The notes below the pieces were generated by a model. The model saw only the letters and a program-made list of their open reading frames with translations, had not been told where the DNA came from and did no database searches. A stretch of 64,000 bases of DNA, taken from contig NC_039358.1 in NCBI RefSeq assembly GCF_003573695.1, forward strand, positions 158,834,920 through 158,898,919, in the 5' to 3' direction. The first letter of the stretch is position 1. Each line of letters starts with the position of its first letter. This DNA is from Papaver somniferum (taxonomy: Eukaryota > Streptophyta > Magnoliopsida > Ranunculales > Papaveraceae). Below are positions 11,242 through 23,079 of the stretch, in pieces. The position numbers were made by a program, and so were the translations under genes.

Positions 11242-12539
11242 GGTAAATTTTTTCTAACAAAACTATTCGTGCATGTATAAAGTTTACAGAGTTGCATCCA
11301 TATGGAGACTGAATAGACTTGCATCTTATTGGAAACTGAATAGAATCACATCTATATGGAGACTGAATAAAAGTTTTTGGTAGTGCTTTAAATTGAATCA
11401 TATAATTATATTTTCGGAAATTTGCATGGGTACAATAATTGATAGCCACGAAAAAACAAAGCATTTTCCAACCAGAAGATAATAAATTAATATCAATTTA
11501 ATTACTGTAAGAAAAAAAGACTTAGAGTTGGATTCTGTAATGATTTTGATCTACAATCTTTCAGTTCATGGATTCATTATGTTGTTTTTGTTCTGTCAAT
11601 TTAGTACATATTTTGATGTACTGCGAAGAGCATAAGGCTTGTCAGCTGGCTCATCTGGCGTAATACTTACCTGACGTGTGTCATCAGTTGGAGAAACAGG
11701 TTCTACGTGCCAGTGAATTGCGCAACCACACTTGTCTTTGGCAGAGATAACTCCTGAATAGCGCAAACCAGATTATCACACTCAAAAAGAATAAGAAGGC
11801 TCATCTGGCGTAATTTCATGCTAGTTATTATTGGTGGCATTATATATTTCTTAACAGAATAAACTTGAGCATGTTGTACTTGTTGTGTTTCCAGGGAGGA
11901 TGTATTTTGTTAGTCGGATAATCAGTTTTATTTCTTTTTTTCCAATAAGTGTAAAAATATACGTAACTTCTGAGTAAGAGTTGTTTTAAAACTATATTTT
12001 TTCCAGGGTCTGGTTAAGGCTTTCATATCAGGGATAATTTTACGCCTTTTTCTCCGCTTCCATGGTGCAAATTGTCTGCATTATCTTTTGTTTTATTAAT
12101 GAAAAACTGCTTATCATTGTTAACAACACATAATTTATAGTATTACTGCCCTTGTTCCCTAAAAAAATTCAGAGTACAAGTTCCAATTTTCTTATTGTGC
12201 ATCATCTTTCACAGTACATGCAAATATGTACTGCCCGTATTCAAGGCTTCTTACTCTTTTTCCAGTTTTCATACTGACAATATAGAACATCAATATAACT
12301 CTACATATAATAGTTAAGAGAAAAAAACCAAAAAAAAAAAGAAAAATACAAACAATGCAACATAATCCATCATTTACATTATAAGATTTCAAATTTCCAT
12401 ACTAATATGTACTGCCAACTAAAACCTAACCCAATTACGTCGTACATACCAATACATATGAATATCCACTGTCAGTAATGTTGGCATACTTTAAAGTCTT
12501 CATGTCTTGGATTTGAATTTATTTTTCTGATGACAAAAA

Positions 12540-12790
12540 CAGTTCCGTTTGCATTGTACACACACCATAGTATTTGATGGCTCTGCATAACAGTGCTTGA
12601 TGAAGGGTCATTGCTCTTTCCTGCGGTGAGTTTGCATATTCCCTTAAGTTGGAAATTCCCAACGCCTAGTAAACAAGTCAATATATGAAGAAACAAACTC
12701 ATCATCTGCGGGGTCAATAGGTCTTGGAAGATAAACTGTGAGTACCTACAACATCCCAGATACGACATGTTCCACCACTTGATGACCTGT
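12540..12790 (-). pseudogene. Captured fragment of a BRWD3/PHIP-like WD40 gene
   Basis: Minus-strand pieces match what I know of plant BRWD3-like WD-repeat/bromodomain proteins: SSGGTCRIWDV (a WD repeat end, usually SSDGTCRIWDA), YLPRPIDPA, then AGKSNDPSSSTVMQSHQI followed by a YNANGTVFV segment, which normally runs into the next WD repeat. The pieces are in different frames, and about 80 extra bases separate PIDPA from AGKSND, so the copy is broken. An acceptor-like CACAG precedes the first piece. Host-gene capture between inverted repeats is typical of Pack-MULEs. The identification is by motif memory only. Confidence 0.6.
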
Positions 12791-13929
12791 GCGAAAAAGA
12801 GAAACATCAACATATAGATTACAAAGCAACTTAGTATCAAACAAACAGTAATAACAGTACACATCACAAGTACATATCAACAAATTGATAAGTTTATATC
12901 AATATCTAGTATCTACTGCTTTCACCCATTACATATCATTATCTAGTGTAGGATCAACGAGTACATAATGATATGTTCCTGTACCTAATACTAAGGTAAT
13001 CCAGTATCTCAATACAATGATATGTTCTAGTACATATTTTTGCAAGGTAGTATAAGTTGATATGTACCTAATACTAATGTAATCCAGGTATTCAACAGTA
13101 CATGTTGATACGTACTACTGGTGGATTCTGCTTGTATTTAAGCATAAAATACATATTGATATGTATTGCATCAACAAGTCCTTTTTTTCCTAAGTACATG
13201 TTGATACATACTCTAGGATCATGTCAGGCATAAACTACTGTACATATCGACATGTACATCACTAACGAATAAATTTTACCTTACGTACATATCGATATGT
13301 ACTGTAGGATATATTCAAGAAGAACCATGCTAGGAGTTTATATGTACTACATCAAATAATCACTCTTTCCCTAAGTACATATTTATAAAAAAAAATACTC
13401 ACCAATCGAACTCCTAGCAATAGTTTTAACTTCTTCCATGAATCCTTGAAGATGCACAAACATTCTTGCATTCAGTATTTGTGATTGAACTATGATCAAT
13501 AGCAAAGTGAAGATTTAATACAACACAACTTAACAACAGGATGCATTACAATTTAAAGTGAAAAAACGTACCACGTTTCAAGATTGACCATGTTTCTCAT
13601 TTCTTTCCATGTGTTGGTCCTTTAGACATAAAATCCACAACTTCTGAACCTAGAAAACAGTTGGTAAAGCTTCACATTTTCATTTTCATAAAAGTATCCT
13701 TTTCATTTTCATAAACACATATAACATGTTTTTTGTTGGTATATAAGCATCTAGGTACAAGGGTTTATCCAGTACATATAGATATGGTCATTGATCCTAG
13801 GCTGATTAATGACCTTTAGGCTTAACTAAGAATGTGAAAATTTGGTTTCATTTTAGGTACATAACAGAGAATTTTTTCTCAAAGCTCTGAGAAAGCAAAC
13901 TCATTCATATAAATGGAGACTTACATACC

Positions 13930-14133
13930 TTGCGATTCAGGTAATGATGACCTGTTCAGAAGATCTGAGGACCATCCATGTACACTAGTTGAACGCACCA
14001 GCTCCATATGGTCCTGATACGATTCTCCTCCACTAACACAACCCCCAACACCACCAAAATGACTTCTATCAGGCAAACCATCAGCAGCCATGGCTCCAGA
14101 CGAAAATGGAGAACCAGATATCCAACATAACAT
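13930..14133 (-). CDS. Exon-like segment in M1, Gly/Ser-rich, unknown
   Basis: Minus-strand open stretch with FGGVGGCVSGGESYQDHMEL and SSDLLNRSSLPESQG, ending at a strong donor (CGCAAG|GTATGTAAGT, boundary about 13929/13930). No domain recognised. It follows the Lys-rich exon at 14449-14612 on the same strand, so the two may belong to one minus-strand transcript, with palindrome copies in the intron between them. Confidence 0.4.
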
Positions 14134-14448
14134 ATCAAAATGTACCTACTAGATATCCAACAGAATATATTGGATACATATCGATATTTTGAACATCAGT
14201 ATAACTAACATTACATATCAACACGAACATCAGTATGACTGCCAATAAATATCGATATGTACTATTGAATATAACCATCAGTACATATCCTAGTAAGTAC
14301 TTTCAACAATACATATTGATATGTACAATCGAATCGTACACAACACACAACTCATATCAATATGTGTCGAAGGATATTAATATGTACTGTTTGATTTAAT
14401 GGTTCTACTAAAAATAAAAAATCATACAGTACACATGTTGGATTGCAT

Positions 14449-14612
14449 TACCTTGTTTTAGCAGAAACACCAGGTTTCTTTGATTTCGCCTTCTTAACAG
14501 ATTCGTTGTTCTTTCTTGATTTGGTTTCACAAGTAGATTTCTTCTTCTGATACTTTGACCCTGGTTGAGAATCAGGAGTACTTGTTTCTTTCAATCTTTT
14601 TTAACCATTTAC
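14449..14612 (-). CDS. Exon-like segment in M1, Lys-rich, unknown
   Basis: Minus-strand open stretch starting around KRLKETSTPDSQPGS and continuing with KSRKNNESVKKAKSKKPG before a donor-like GTAATG near 14452. The basic clusters look like a nuclear localisation signal or a DNA-binding tail. An in-frame TAA lies just upstream. It could be the first coding exon of a gene ending at or beyond 13930. Family unknown. Confidence 0.4.
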
Positions 14613-15097
14613 TTCGAGAATTTCAGATCCCAATACTTCGAGAATTTCAGTAGGAAAACGAATTTATGAGTAACAGGAAAAGGAATCATAAAATCAGATC
14701 CAAAATGAATCTCCATCAGAACAACTATGTCAATCTTATACGATTTTTCGTTTAGATCTGATTTTTTTCAGTTGATTTTGTGATGGTTTCAACGGATTTT
14801 TGTAATGATTTCATCAAATCTAGGGTTTTGTCGTTGATTTTTCTTTTGTTTGTTGATGATCGATTAAGAAGATCACTTGAATACGATGAGGTAGAAAAAA
14901 AATGAGAGGAAGTAACAGAGAAAAGTTGTTTAATGGAAGAATTGAAGAGAGAGGTTGGTTATTTAGTATTCACACGTATAATAAAAAGGGTACTCGGGTC
15001 TTTTTGCAAAGACCATAACTTTTTTGGACCTCCTATTAATTGTTTTTTCTGGATGGACTACAGACTAACCCGGATCGGATTTTATGGACTACACAGG

Positions 15098-17554
15098 AAA
15101 TTCCTCTTTCTTTCTCATTTTCTTCCGCGGCTTTGTCTGAAATTCAGAGACGAGGGAAATGATGACTGCACCGTGAATTGGATCTGATGTCGTGAAGAAG
15201 ATGGGTTCGATGGCTGATTTAAATAAAGGGATTGGAGAATTTATGAAGCTGAGATGTATCAGGGAAGGTGGTTGATTTAGGGTTTGATTCAAATCCGAAT
15301 CTATGTTGAAACTAATGATGCTCAAGCGGGTTTGATGGTCGATTGGAGAAGATGGGTTTGTTATAATTTACGAGGAATTCTGATTCAAAGAAACAGGAAA
15401 GATGAAATTCAAGATTTGATGTTGGTTGATCTGTAAAGAGCTGTGATGAATTTCAAGGGTTTCTGTTACTATGTATAAATGATGTTGTTGGGTTTGTGGA
15501 AGATGTTGGTGTTGTGTAATCAGGGAGAAGAAGAAGGGAGGTAAAGGCTTGAGGGACTGAAGCTGTGATGTTGGTTGTGGTTGTGCAACTGAAGTTACAG
15601 GAGCAGCAAAGTGTTGGTGGTGGGTGTGCACAAGAAGATTGAACTGAATCTGGTCATGTAACTGAAGTAGATGTACCGGAAGTTGCAGGGAAGAAATGTT
15701 GATTCTGGTGGTACAAGTTGATACTGCATTTGGGAGACAATGTTGCTGCTGCTTCTGCCATTTTGAGTTGGAGTTGAAAGTGCTGGGTAGGAGTTGTCTC
15801 TGTTGTTTTCGACTGAGCAGACGGGTTCAAGATGTTACTGAAGCTGAAATTGCTGAAGTAAGAACTTGTGGAGTTGCTGAGATGGGCAGTAATGCAAGAG
15901 CTAGGTTAGATGTTAGTTGAGATGGGAATGGTGGTTTGAAGCAGTTTCAGATGCCAATGGAGACAGTTGTGGTGCTCAAGTTTGTGGAGATTTGATTGTT
16001 TAGTTGCTGCTGTTGATTTGAGAGTGTGAACAGGAAACTGCAGGGAAATGGCATTTGCAGGCGCAATTCAAGGAGGAGATGCTATAGAGTTGGAGGAGCA
16101 GAAAAGCAGAATTGGAGCAGTAAGGTGTTGTGTTTGGTATACAGGGAGCTGGTGTTGTTGTTGCACCTAGAAGACTGAGAAGTTTGTGCAGTTAACAAAG
16201 AAGATGAGATGTTGTTGCGATTGTTTGTGCAGGGTATGAGCTCAGGTTGTGGTATGGATCAATAGTTGAGAGAATGGGGTTAGAGGTGATGAGATAAGAA
16301 GATTGAGAAGAGATGATTTGATGCTTAATGAATGCTTAGGAGGTTTGCAGTTCAGTGTGCAGGTGGTGTTAGCTCAAGTGAAGGGAGTGATATTGCAGGC
16401 GATGGCGAACTCGCAAGTGAACTTGAACTGCAGATGTTGCTGGTTCTGGTTTGTAATGGTCAGTGGTTGGTGTTGTGTATGAGAAGCTACATATGGTTTG
16501 ATCTGAACCGACAAGGGTGTCGTGTTTGATTGTGTGAAATTGGAATGCTGCTATTGCAGGTGGAGGTTGGCTCTGCAGTGGTTGTGAGTAGTATGGAGTG
16601 ATGCAGATGAAATTGAGACGCTGCAGGAAAGGGTATGAGTTGGTGATCGAGATCAGTTGAGAGAAGTAGTGTTCTAGCCATTGATAGTCATGGGTTGAAT
16701 GTGCTGAGAAGATGCAGGTGCAGTTAATGGAATGAGACAAGTTGTTGCAGGATTGTGCTTTGAAATGATGTTGGTGACAGAGACAGGGGAGATGGATGGC
16801 TTGAGTCTTTTGTGGTGTGTTTTGCTGCTGTTGTTGGTGAGAGGGAGGTCAAGAAATGTTGCTTTGAGCTGAATAACACAATGGTTGAATGGGTTGTGCT
16901 GATGAGATGGATTAATGCTTAAGTTGCAAGCAAGTAAAGATGGTTTGGTGAAAACAGAGAATGAATAAAAGATCTATGAAGTAGATGAATGTTAGGAGTT
17001 GAAACTTTGCAGAGAAGAATCGCCGGCCGGAATCGGTTGGGAACTGATCAGAAACAGTCAAAACTCATCTGGGATCGGTTATGACCGAGTTGACTCAGTG
17101 ATCAGGGATCACTTGGTTAGATGTTGACCTGCTTTCAGTGGGCTTCACTCATGGACTGTTTGAGCCACTGATTTTTGGCAGACGGGTGTGTGACCTAAAT
17201 GGGGTGAATATAAGATATAAAAGGGAGATCTCTTATCTATTTTATCCATCTCTCCTTTTAGGGAGAAAATCTTATCTTCTTCTTCTACTTTTGTTCTAGG
17301 GTTTAAAAAGATGGAAACTTTTATTTTTCTTCTTGTGATGAACTCTTATGCCATGAGTATCTAGATTTTATTATTGGTTAAGGAATAAGTTGGATTTCCA
17401 AATATGGGTTTTCATTCAATAAATTAGTTTTGTATCCATGTTTTGTCGATTATGATTTGATAGAAATATCGTCATGTATGATTGATTGTTAGTTTTGTCA
17501 AGTTGCAAATTGGTAGAACTCGTAATCATATCTATTGCTAGTTTAGGGTTTATT
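15098..17554 (+). repeat. LTR-A of element C, middle segment
   Basis: From about 15148 this segment matches LTR-B (29380-31724) closely, with small indels and one stretch (about 16400-17100 against 30600-31400) that has diverged or been replaced. It is rich in TTG/CTG runs; the His/Gln-rich open frames on the minus strand in both copies are by-products of this composition. A TATA box (17216-17224) and the pyrimidine-rich stretch after it give a transcription start near 17245. Confidence 0.8.
17216..17224 (+). promoter_or_regulatory. TATA box of LTR-A
   Basis: TATAAAAGG followed by a pyrimidine-rich stretch. The homologous TATAAAG in LTR-B is at 31415-31421. It indicates plus-strand transcription of element C. 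Confidence 0.6.
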
Positions 17555-17565
17555 ATACGTAAAAG
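17555..17565. other. Left target-site duplication of M2
   Basis: ATACGTAAAAG here and ATACGTAAGCG at 28795-28805 (9 of 11 identical, first 8 exact). The homologous empty site is in LTR-B just after solo LTR S (about 34690-34710: TTATACGCAAAAGTGATA), which confirms that M2 interrupts one continuous sequence. Confidence 0.85.
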
Positions 17566-17740
17566 GGAAAATTAGGCTAAGGACCAACCCATGGATAACC
17601 CATAATATGAGGCCCCTAGTTAAAAAAGTTTTATTACTAGGTCCTGAATTAAAAATAAATTTTAATTCGGTTGAAATGACCAGAATAACCTTCACTATAT
17701 AAGTATCTAACCTAGGTTTTCTATCAAACCGGCACATTCA
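17566..17740 (+). repeat. M2 left terminal inverted repeat
   Basis: Similar to the complement of 28794-28590 but diverged: GGCCC and CTAG blocks, then a GAAATGACCAGAATAACC block (about 17667-17693) against GAAAATACCATAATTACC on the right. It leads into the Ulp1 5' leader, so it probably carries that gene's promoter, as MULE inverted repeats often do. Confidence 0.6.
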
Positions 17741-18628
17741 TTTCATTTCAAGAGAGAGAAATTGAATCTCACCTGAGAAAACTTTCGGTCGAAAACCTTC
17801 AAAGAAGTGCAGAGAAATTTGTTTCAGAGAATTTTTTTTTGCAGATCGAAGAAACGAAAAACTAAAACAGGTAGATTTCGCTCAAATCTTCTTCTTCGTG
17901 TTTAATATTTTCTTCTTCTTCATGTTTAACATGTTTTTCGATCTGTTTTTGTAACTGTTTTTCGATCTGTTTTTGTAACTGTAATTAAATCTGTTTTTCT
18001 ATCTGTTTAATCTCATTAAATTTGATCTGTTTTCGAACTGTATTTGATGTGTTAAATCTCAGTGTATTCGTTGTTTTTTGAAGACGAAGAAAGAAGAAGA
18101 AGACGAACTGAGGTTTTGAATCTGTTTTCAAAACCCTAGAAACAGTAAGTTGAACTGAGGTTTTGAATCTGATTTAATTACTACATCAACTGTAAGTTGA
18201 TTGATGTTTTGATTTCATTTATCTCTTGATTTTGTGATTATTTTTGAAAATTAGTGTTTCGCAATTTAGGTTTCATGATTTGAAATCAAATTGATTTGTA
18301 TTCTTATAATTTGCATTGTAGATTCATATTCAGGAGATTGTATCATCTCAATCTCATGTTAAGGAGTTTAGTACTACTGGAGATTGATGTTTTCTTACTT
18401 TTTAAACTGCAGATTCAGATTCAATTTACATTTTGTGAAGTAAAATGGTGCGAGGAAGAAGCAATACCGTTGAAACAAATACTGCAATAACAGGTATTAA
18501 GAGTTGAAATTATTTGATGATATGTGTTGTTATGATATCATGCTAGTAAAAACTATACATGCGATTTTGGTTGTGATGATTTAACGTAAATGCTTTTGAA
18601 TGTATAACTATGCAAACAAGGGCCTGTG

Positions 18629-19130
18629 TAACTATAAGTTACACATTCAAAATTTCACCACCAATTGTGTTGTGTTTTGTATACTGAGTGTGTAACTTGT
18701 AGTTACACATACAATTGAGCCTTTGTATACTGAGTGTGTAACTGTAAGTTACACATTCAAGATGTCACCAATGACTTGCAAAGTGGCTGCGTAACTATAA
18801 GTTACACATTTAGAATCTCATGTTTGTAATGCATATTCATGTGTAACTATAAGTTACACATTGAAATCTAACCACTAACTTGCCAAGTGACTGTGTAACT
18901 AAAAGTTACACATGCATAATAACATCACTGATTTGCCAATTGCCTATGTAACTAGAAAGTTACACATGCAAAATATAACCTACGACTATATTGTGTTTGT
19001 AAATAATAGTTACACATCAAAAAATGACGCCTGTAAACCTTCATATGCATGTGTAAGTTAAGGTTACACAACACAGAATGGAATGATTCAGTTTGTGTAC
19101 TTGGCAAATACACATAGTGTGTAACATGAT
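18629..19130. repeat. M2 palindrome cluster in Ulp1 intron 1
   Basis: About ten copies of half-site TGTGTAACT, 3-bp spacer, AGTTACACA, for example near 18629, 18688, 18737, 18790, 18840, 18891 and 18950, with decayed copies to 19130. They fill the intron and stop before the exon at 19214. Confidence 0.9.
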
Positions 19131-20267
19131 TTTCATTTTGCAGTTAAAAATGAGTGTATTTTATAAGTACACAACATACTGACTCATGCTATTTTTGTGT
19201 GTGATGTGTACAGGAAACCTAAGGCAGTCGTTGAATGCAGTAAAGGATTTAATAAAGGTGATAAAACCTATATGACTGACTGATAGGGCTCAGAGATATC
19301 TTAGGAGAGCTGCTTACGGTGAACTCGTAATGATGTATTACGATGACTATGGTACAGCTGTACCGAGTACAACAAGACAGATAAGTACCAAAAAACACGG
19401 CGTCTTGAAGCTTTTGAACTGCTTTGACATGGATTGTGAGACACCATGTTCATTCAAGTTTGGTGATGATAAGATTATAGAGTCTACACCGGAAAAGCTG
19501 GATGGTATATTTTGCATGCAGAGTATTGGAAGCAGAAAGGGTCAGAAGCTGTTAAAGTACTATAGTCCTAGTGATTTGACTGACAATGTTTTATACAACA
19601 AATTCTTCACTGATATCAAATCTACAAAGCATCAGACAACAGTGACTAATACAAACATTTTAGAGAAGATAAAACAACTTAGGACAAAAAGGAGAAAAAG
19701 TGGGAAAAGAAAGAAAGTTGATGAGAAGGATCTAGTTTGTTTGATAGGTCTTTATCTTTGCTGTGTATTGTTTTTTGGCGACAAAAATGCCAATGGAGTG
19801 AACGCGAAATATCTTAGTATCGTTGAAACATATGATACGGTGCTCAAGGTGTCGTGGCATGATTTAATACACAAGCACTTGTTTGAAGAAATTCATACTA
19901 ATCTTGGTTGTTTGTCAAATGTGAAGGCTTGTGTGCAATACCTACTGGTAAAAAGCTTGTGTGTAGTTTCTTATTCCAGCAGTTTTAGTGTTACGTGATG
20001 GATATTTTTGTTCAATCGACTAATTAAAATTTATATGTTGCAATTATTGTTTGATGAACACACGCCAGCAGGATTAATCCCAAAAGTTAAGAACCACGAA
20101 GAAGATATCCCGAGGATTGGGAGGTGGGATATATACCAGATTTCTGATTACATTTGGAGAACAGACATGACACCGTTTTCGGTAAGAGTTATATGTCAGT
20201 TGGTTTAGGTTTTGTAAATTTATGGTAACGTAATTTAGATAAAACTTTGATGTAATCAAAATTGTCA

Positions 20268-20465
20268 TGTGTAGCTATAAGTTACACATTTAAATGTGCT
20301 TGTGTAACTTATACTTACACATGCAAAGATAACACCAGTGAATGCATTTTATATGTGTAACTATAGGTTACACATTTTATATGTGTAACTATAAAATGTG
20401 CTTATGTAACTATAGGTTACACATATAAAATGTGCTTATGTAACTTTAAGTTACACATACAACTG
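20268..20465. repeat. M2 palindrome cluster in Ulp1 intron 3
   Basis: Five or six full or half copies of the TGTGTAACT/AGTTACACA palindrome between the exons at 20181 and 20537. One 40-bp stretch near 20350-20430 has been duplicated locally. Confidence 0.9.
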
Positions 20466-21099
20466 AAAATTTGTATATTTAGAATGTTCAACTGTTTTTG
20501 CTATCTCTTTTTAACCTCTCCATCTGTTAATTGCAGCCAACTCCTAGCTTTATGGCTGAGTTTTCACAGCTTGAGAAGCAGTTAGGTATATCAACAGTGG
20601 TACCCAGTAAGGACGACCTGCGAAGTTGGCTGAAAGCGCAAACCATTGAGAATGGCCATCTGAAAGATCAACTGCAAGCAAAGCAAGCAATGTTTAAAGC
20701 AGTGTATGCAATTTCCAGAGAAGGGATATCAGAAGGGGACCTTTCAGGAACAATAGAATTCAAGATTCACAATTTTAGTTGCCAAATTATGCAAGAAATC
20801 GGTATTAATCCTTACAAAGTGACCCAGGAAGAGTTTATGCAACATGAAGATGCTGGACATGGAGGTACTGAGCATGGACCTACTGAGCATGAAGAAGAAG
20901 ATTTACAGTTAGTTGAGACTGAGCAACAAGGAGATGGAAGTACTGAGCATGAAGAAGAGACCGAGAAAGAGACTGAGCAAGAGAAAGACAAAGATGACGC
21001 GGAAACTTCCTTCCATGAAGAATGTAAGTAGTTGTTCATTTTTAATATGCTTCTTTAACTTGATTAGACTTAATAAATGTTGAGTAAACTAATCATATG

Positions 21100-22225
21100 G
21101 ATGTGTAATCCCTAGTTACACATGTTATATGCATGTGTAACTTCTGGTTACACTAGTTAGATGCATGTGTAACTCCATGTTACACTAGGTATACATGCCA
21201 TATTCATGTGTAACTTGAAGTTACACATGTTAGTTATCCAATCCAGTCGATTACACATGATATATATTCTTCTTGAAATTTTATTAAAAAAATTTAACAT
21301 CATCATCATCATCCTAATTATCATTTCAATCCTTGTGCAGTTCCATGTATGAGCCTTGCAGCTGGAAATACGCCAACAATTCTGCAAGCTCAAACTGCTG
21401 CAGAGGGGCACAAAAGACCACTGAGGACATATAGTTCAAGTTTGAAGAGTGTGACAATTTTCAAGACTCCACCAAAGAAAAGTCCCATTTCAAAGGGAAA
21501 GCCCACTCCTACAAATAATATTGATGAGGAGCATAAGAAAGATGTTGAAGAGACACCTTTTACGGATGAGGCGCAGAAGAAAGTTGCAGATGGTGGAGTT
21601 GTGGATGGGGAAGGTGATTATGTATCTGCAAAATCCGCAGTTGATGATGTAACTGCAAAAGTCAATGAGGAAACACCTGCAAATGTTGGTGACGGTTTGG
21701 TTATGACTGCTCCAACTCAGCCAACTCCTGGAACTTTTGGGGACAGTTCTGCTTCAACACAGTTTGAGGACTCCATGGTGATAAGTGCTACAACACCGCA
21801 ACTAGGACCTAACCCTGATGAGATGCCGAATGTTGAAGTGAGTGAAATGATAGATGAGATCGTCAGCGACATTAACAAAACTGAACATGGACCTGCAGTG
21901 ACGGAGAATGCAGAACCTACCTCAACTGGTATGAATCTCTTTCGTTCTATGTTTTGTTTTTAATGGAAGTGTAACTTCAATTTACACATTGTAAAAGGCG
22001 TGTGTAGCTTGAGGTTACATATAGTATGTTTTGTTTGTAATGGAAGTGTAACTTCAAGTTACACATTGTAAAAGGCATGTGTAGCTTGAAGTTACATACA
22101 ATATGTTTTGTTTGTAATGGAAGTGTAACTTCAAGTTACACATTGTAAAAGGCATGTGTAGCTTGAAGTTACATACAATACATTATTATTTTTTCATGTG
22201 TAACTTTAAGTTACATACATGTGCT
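21100..22225. repeat. M2 palindrome clusters in Ulp1 introns 4 and 5
   Basis: Copies at about 21100-21260 (intron 4) and 21967-22225 (intron 5), none in the exon 21341-21928 between them. Those of intron 5 form three tandem units of about 80 bp, each with a GTGTAACTTCAAGTTACAC palindrome and a GTGTAGCTTGAAGTTACAT variant, showing spread by local duplication. Confidence 0.85.
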
Positions 22226-23079
22226 AATTTTACTGAGATTCTGCCTATATTTGTTTGCGCAGCTACAACACAGGATAACTTTTTTAGCCTTGGAATAGAT
22301 AAAACTCCAAGACCTGTAGGAGAGTTACTGAAGGAAGCTGCGAAGATAATAAGATAAAACCAACCAGCATTCATGCAAGAACGTGTGCTGAGGAATAGAA
22401 AAATTCCAACACAAGATCTGAAACAATATCAAAGAAATTCAAAGAGGGTTAAGAAGACATCTAATGAAGAAGAAATGGCCGCAGTTCCAGAAGTGGAAAA
22501 AAAAAGAATAGACGCAGTTCCAGAAGTAGAAGAAGAAAAAATGGACGAGGTTGCTGAAGAAGATGATGGAACAATGAGAAAGGATGTGAAAGGTTCAGAA
22601 GTTATCGAAAGGCTGGAAGGCGAGAAAAAGAAGATAGTGCTTGAATATTTCAATACTCATCCGAAAACATAAGTAGCTTGACTCCAAGTAGGCTTGATTC
22701 TTTTATTGATTGTTGTATTTTACTACTTGATTATGTTATCTTGATTGATAATAGTTTACTTCTTTGTAATGCAGAGACATTGCTTGGATGGAATACGACA
22801 AAGATGGTAACCAGATATTTGATATATCTGGAGAACTAATGCTACAGCTTACCAAGAAAGAATCCTACTTGGAGTCAGAATTCATCGACTTTTACATTAG
22901 AAGATTGAAGACAAAGATGAACTCAAACAACAAGTATGACAAAGCGTTATTCCTGTCGCCAAAAGCATACGTAAGTACTTCAATATATTTAAAATCTTAT
23001 TGCATTTATAATGTGTAGTGTATGTGGTAAGATTATGATAACATACTCGAGATTTTTTAATGTCGGAAACCATTTATAA

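Larger units (their letters stand above)
9985..14390. repeat. Dispersed palindrome array of M1 (half-site AGTACATAT)
   Basis: About thirty full or half copies of a 20-bp palindrome: AGTACATAT, 2-bp spacer (CA or CG), ATATGTACT. Clear full copies are near 10706, 10738, 10920, 13104, 13240, 13283, 14250 and 14310; half or diverged copies lie near 10005, 10029, 11605, 12212, 12400, 12856, 12960, 13040, 13146, 13192, 13374, 13770 and 14372. They are irregularly spaced, not tandem, and fall between the exon-like segments. None is seen outside M1 in this window. Confidence 0.85.
9129..15097. mobile_element. M1, non-autonomous Mutator-like element (probable Pack-type)
   Basis: The ends share diverged terminal inverted repeats. 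The left end (about 9131-9190) has TAGTGTGTAGTCCA followed by AAAATAATT and GGTCCAAAAA. The complement of the right end (about 15069-15010) has TTAGTCTGTAGTCCA and the same later blocks, and a second GTGTAGTCCA copy ends at about 15094. I found no clean target duplication, so the right boundary is uncertain by about 30 bp. Inside are a captured WD40-gene fragment, three other exon-like stretches and an array of AGTACATAT palindromes. No transposase was found. Confidence 0.6.

Noticed and set aside
9129..15097. A target-site duplication for M1
   Set aside because: I tried several end positions (right ends near 15068, 15094 and 15097). No 8-11 bp match appeared, and LTR-B lacks the region needed for an empty-site test.
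15368..15631. His/Gln-rich minus-strand frame, also present at 29600-29863
   Set aside because: Both lie in the LTRs of element C and result from TTG/CTG-rich plus-strand sequence. There is no start context or domain. Presence in both copies follows from LTR homology.
15696..15920. Cys-rich plus-strand frame repeated at 29928-30152
   Set aside because: Another LTR-C frame by composition. It lies upstream of the TATA box, in U3, so it is not expected to be translated.
18629..19130. Regular palindromic repeats that could look like a CRISPR array
   Set aside because: Spacing is irregular, the repeats are diverged, spacers are not of fixed length, no cas genes are near, and the DNA is clearly plant.
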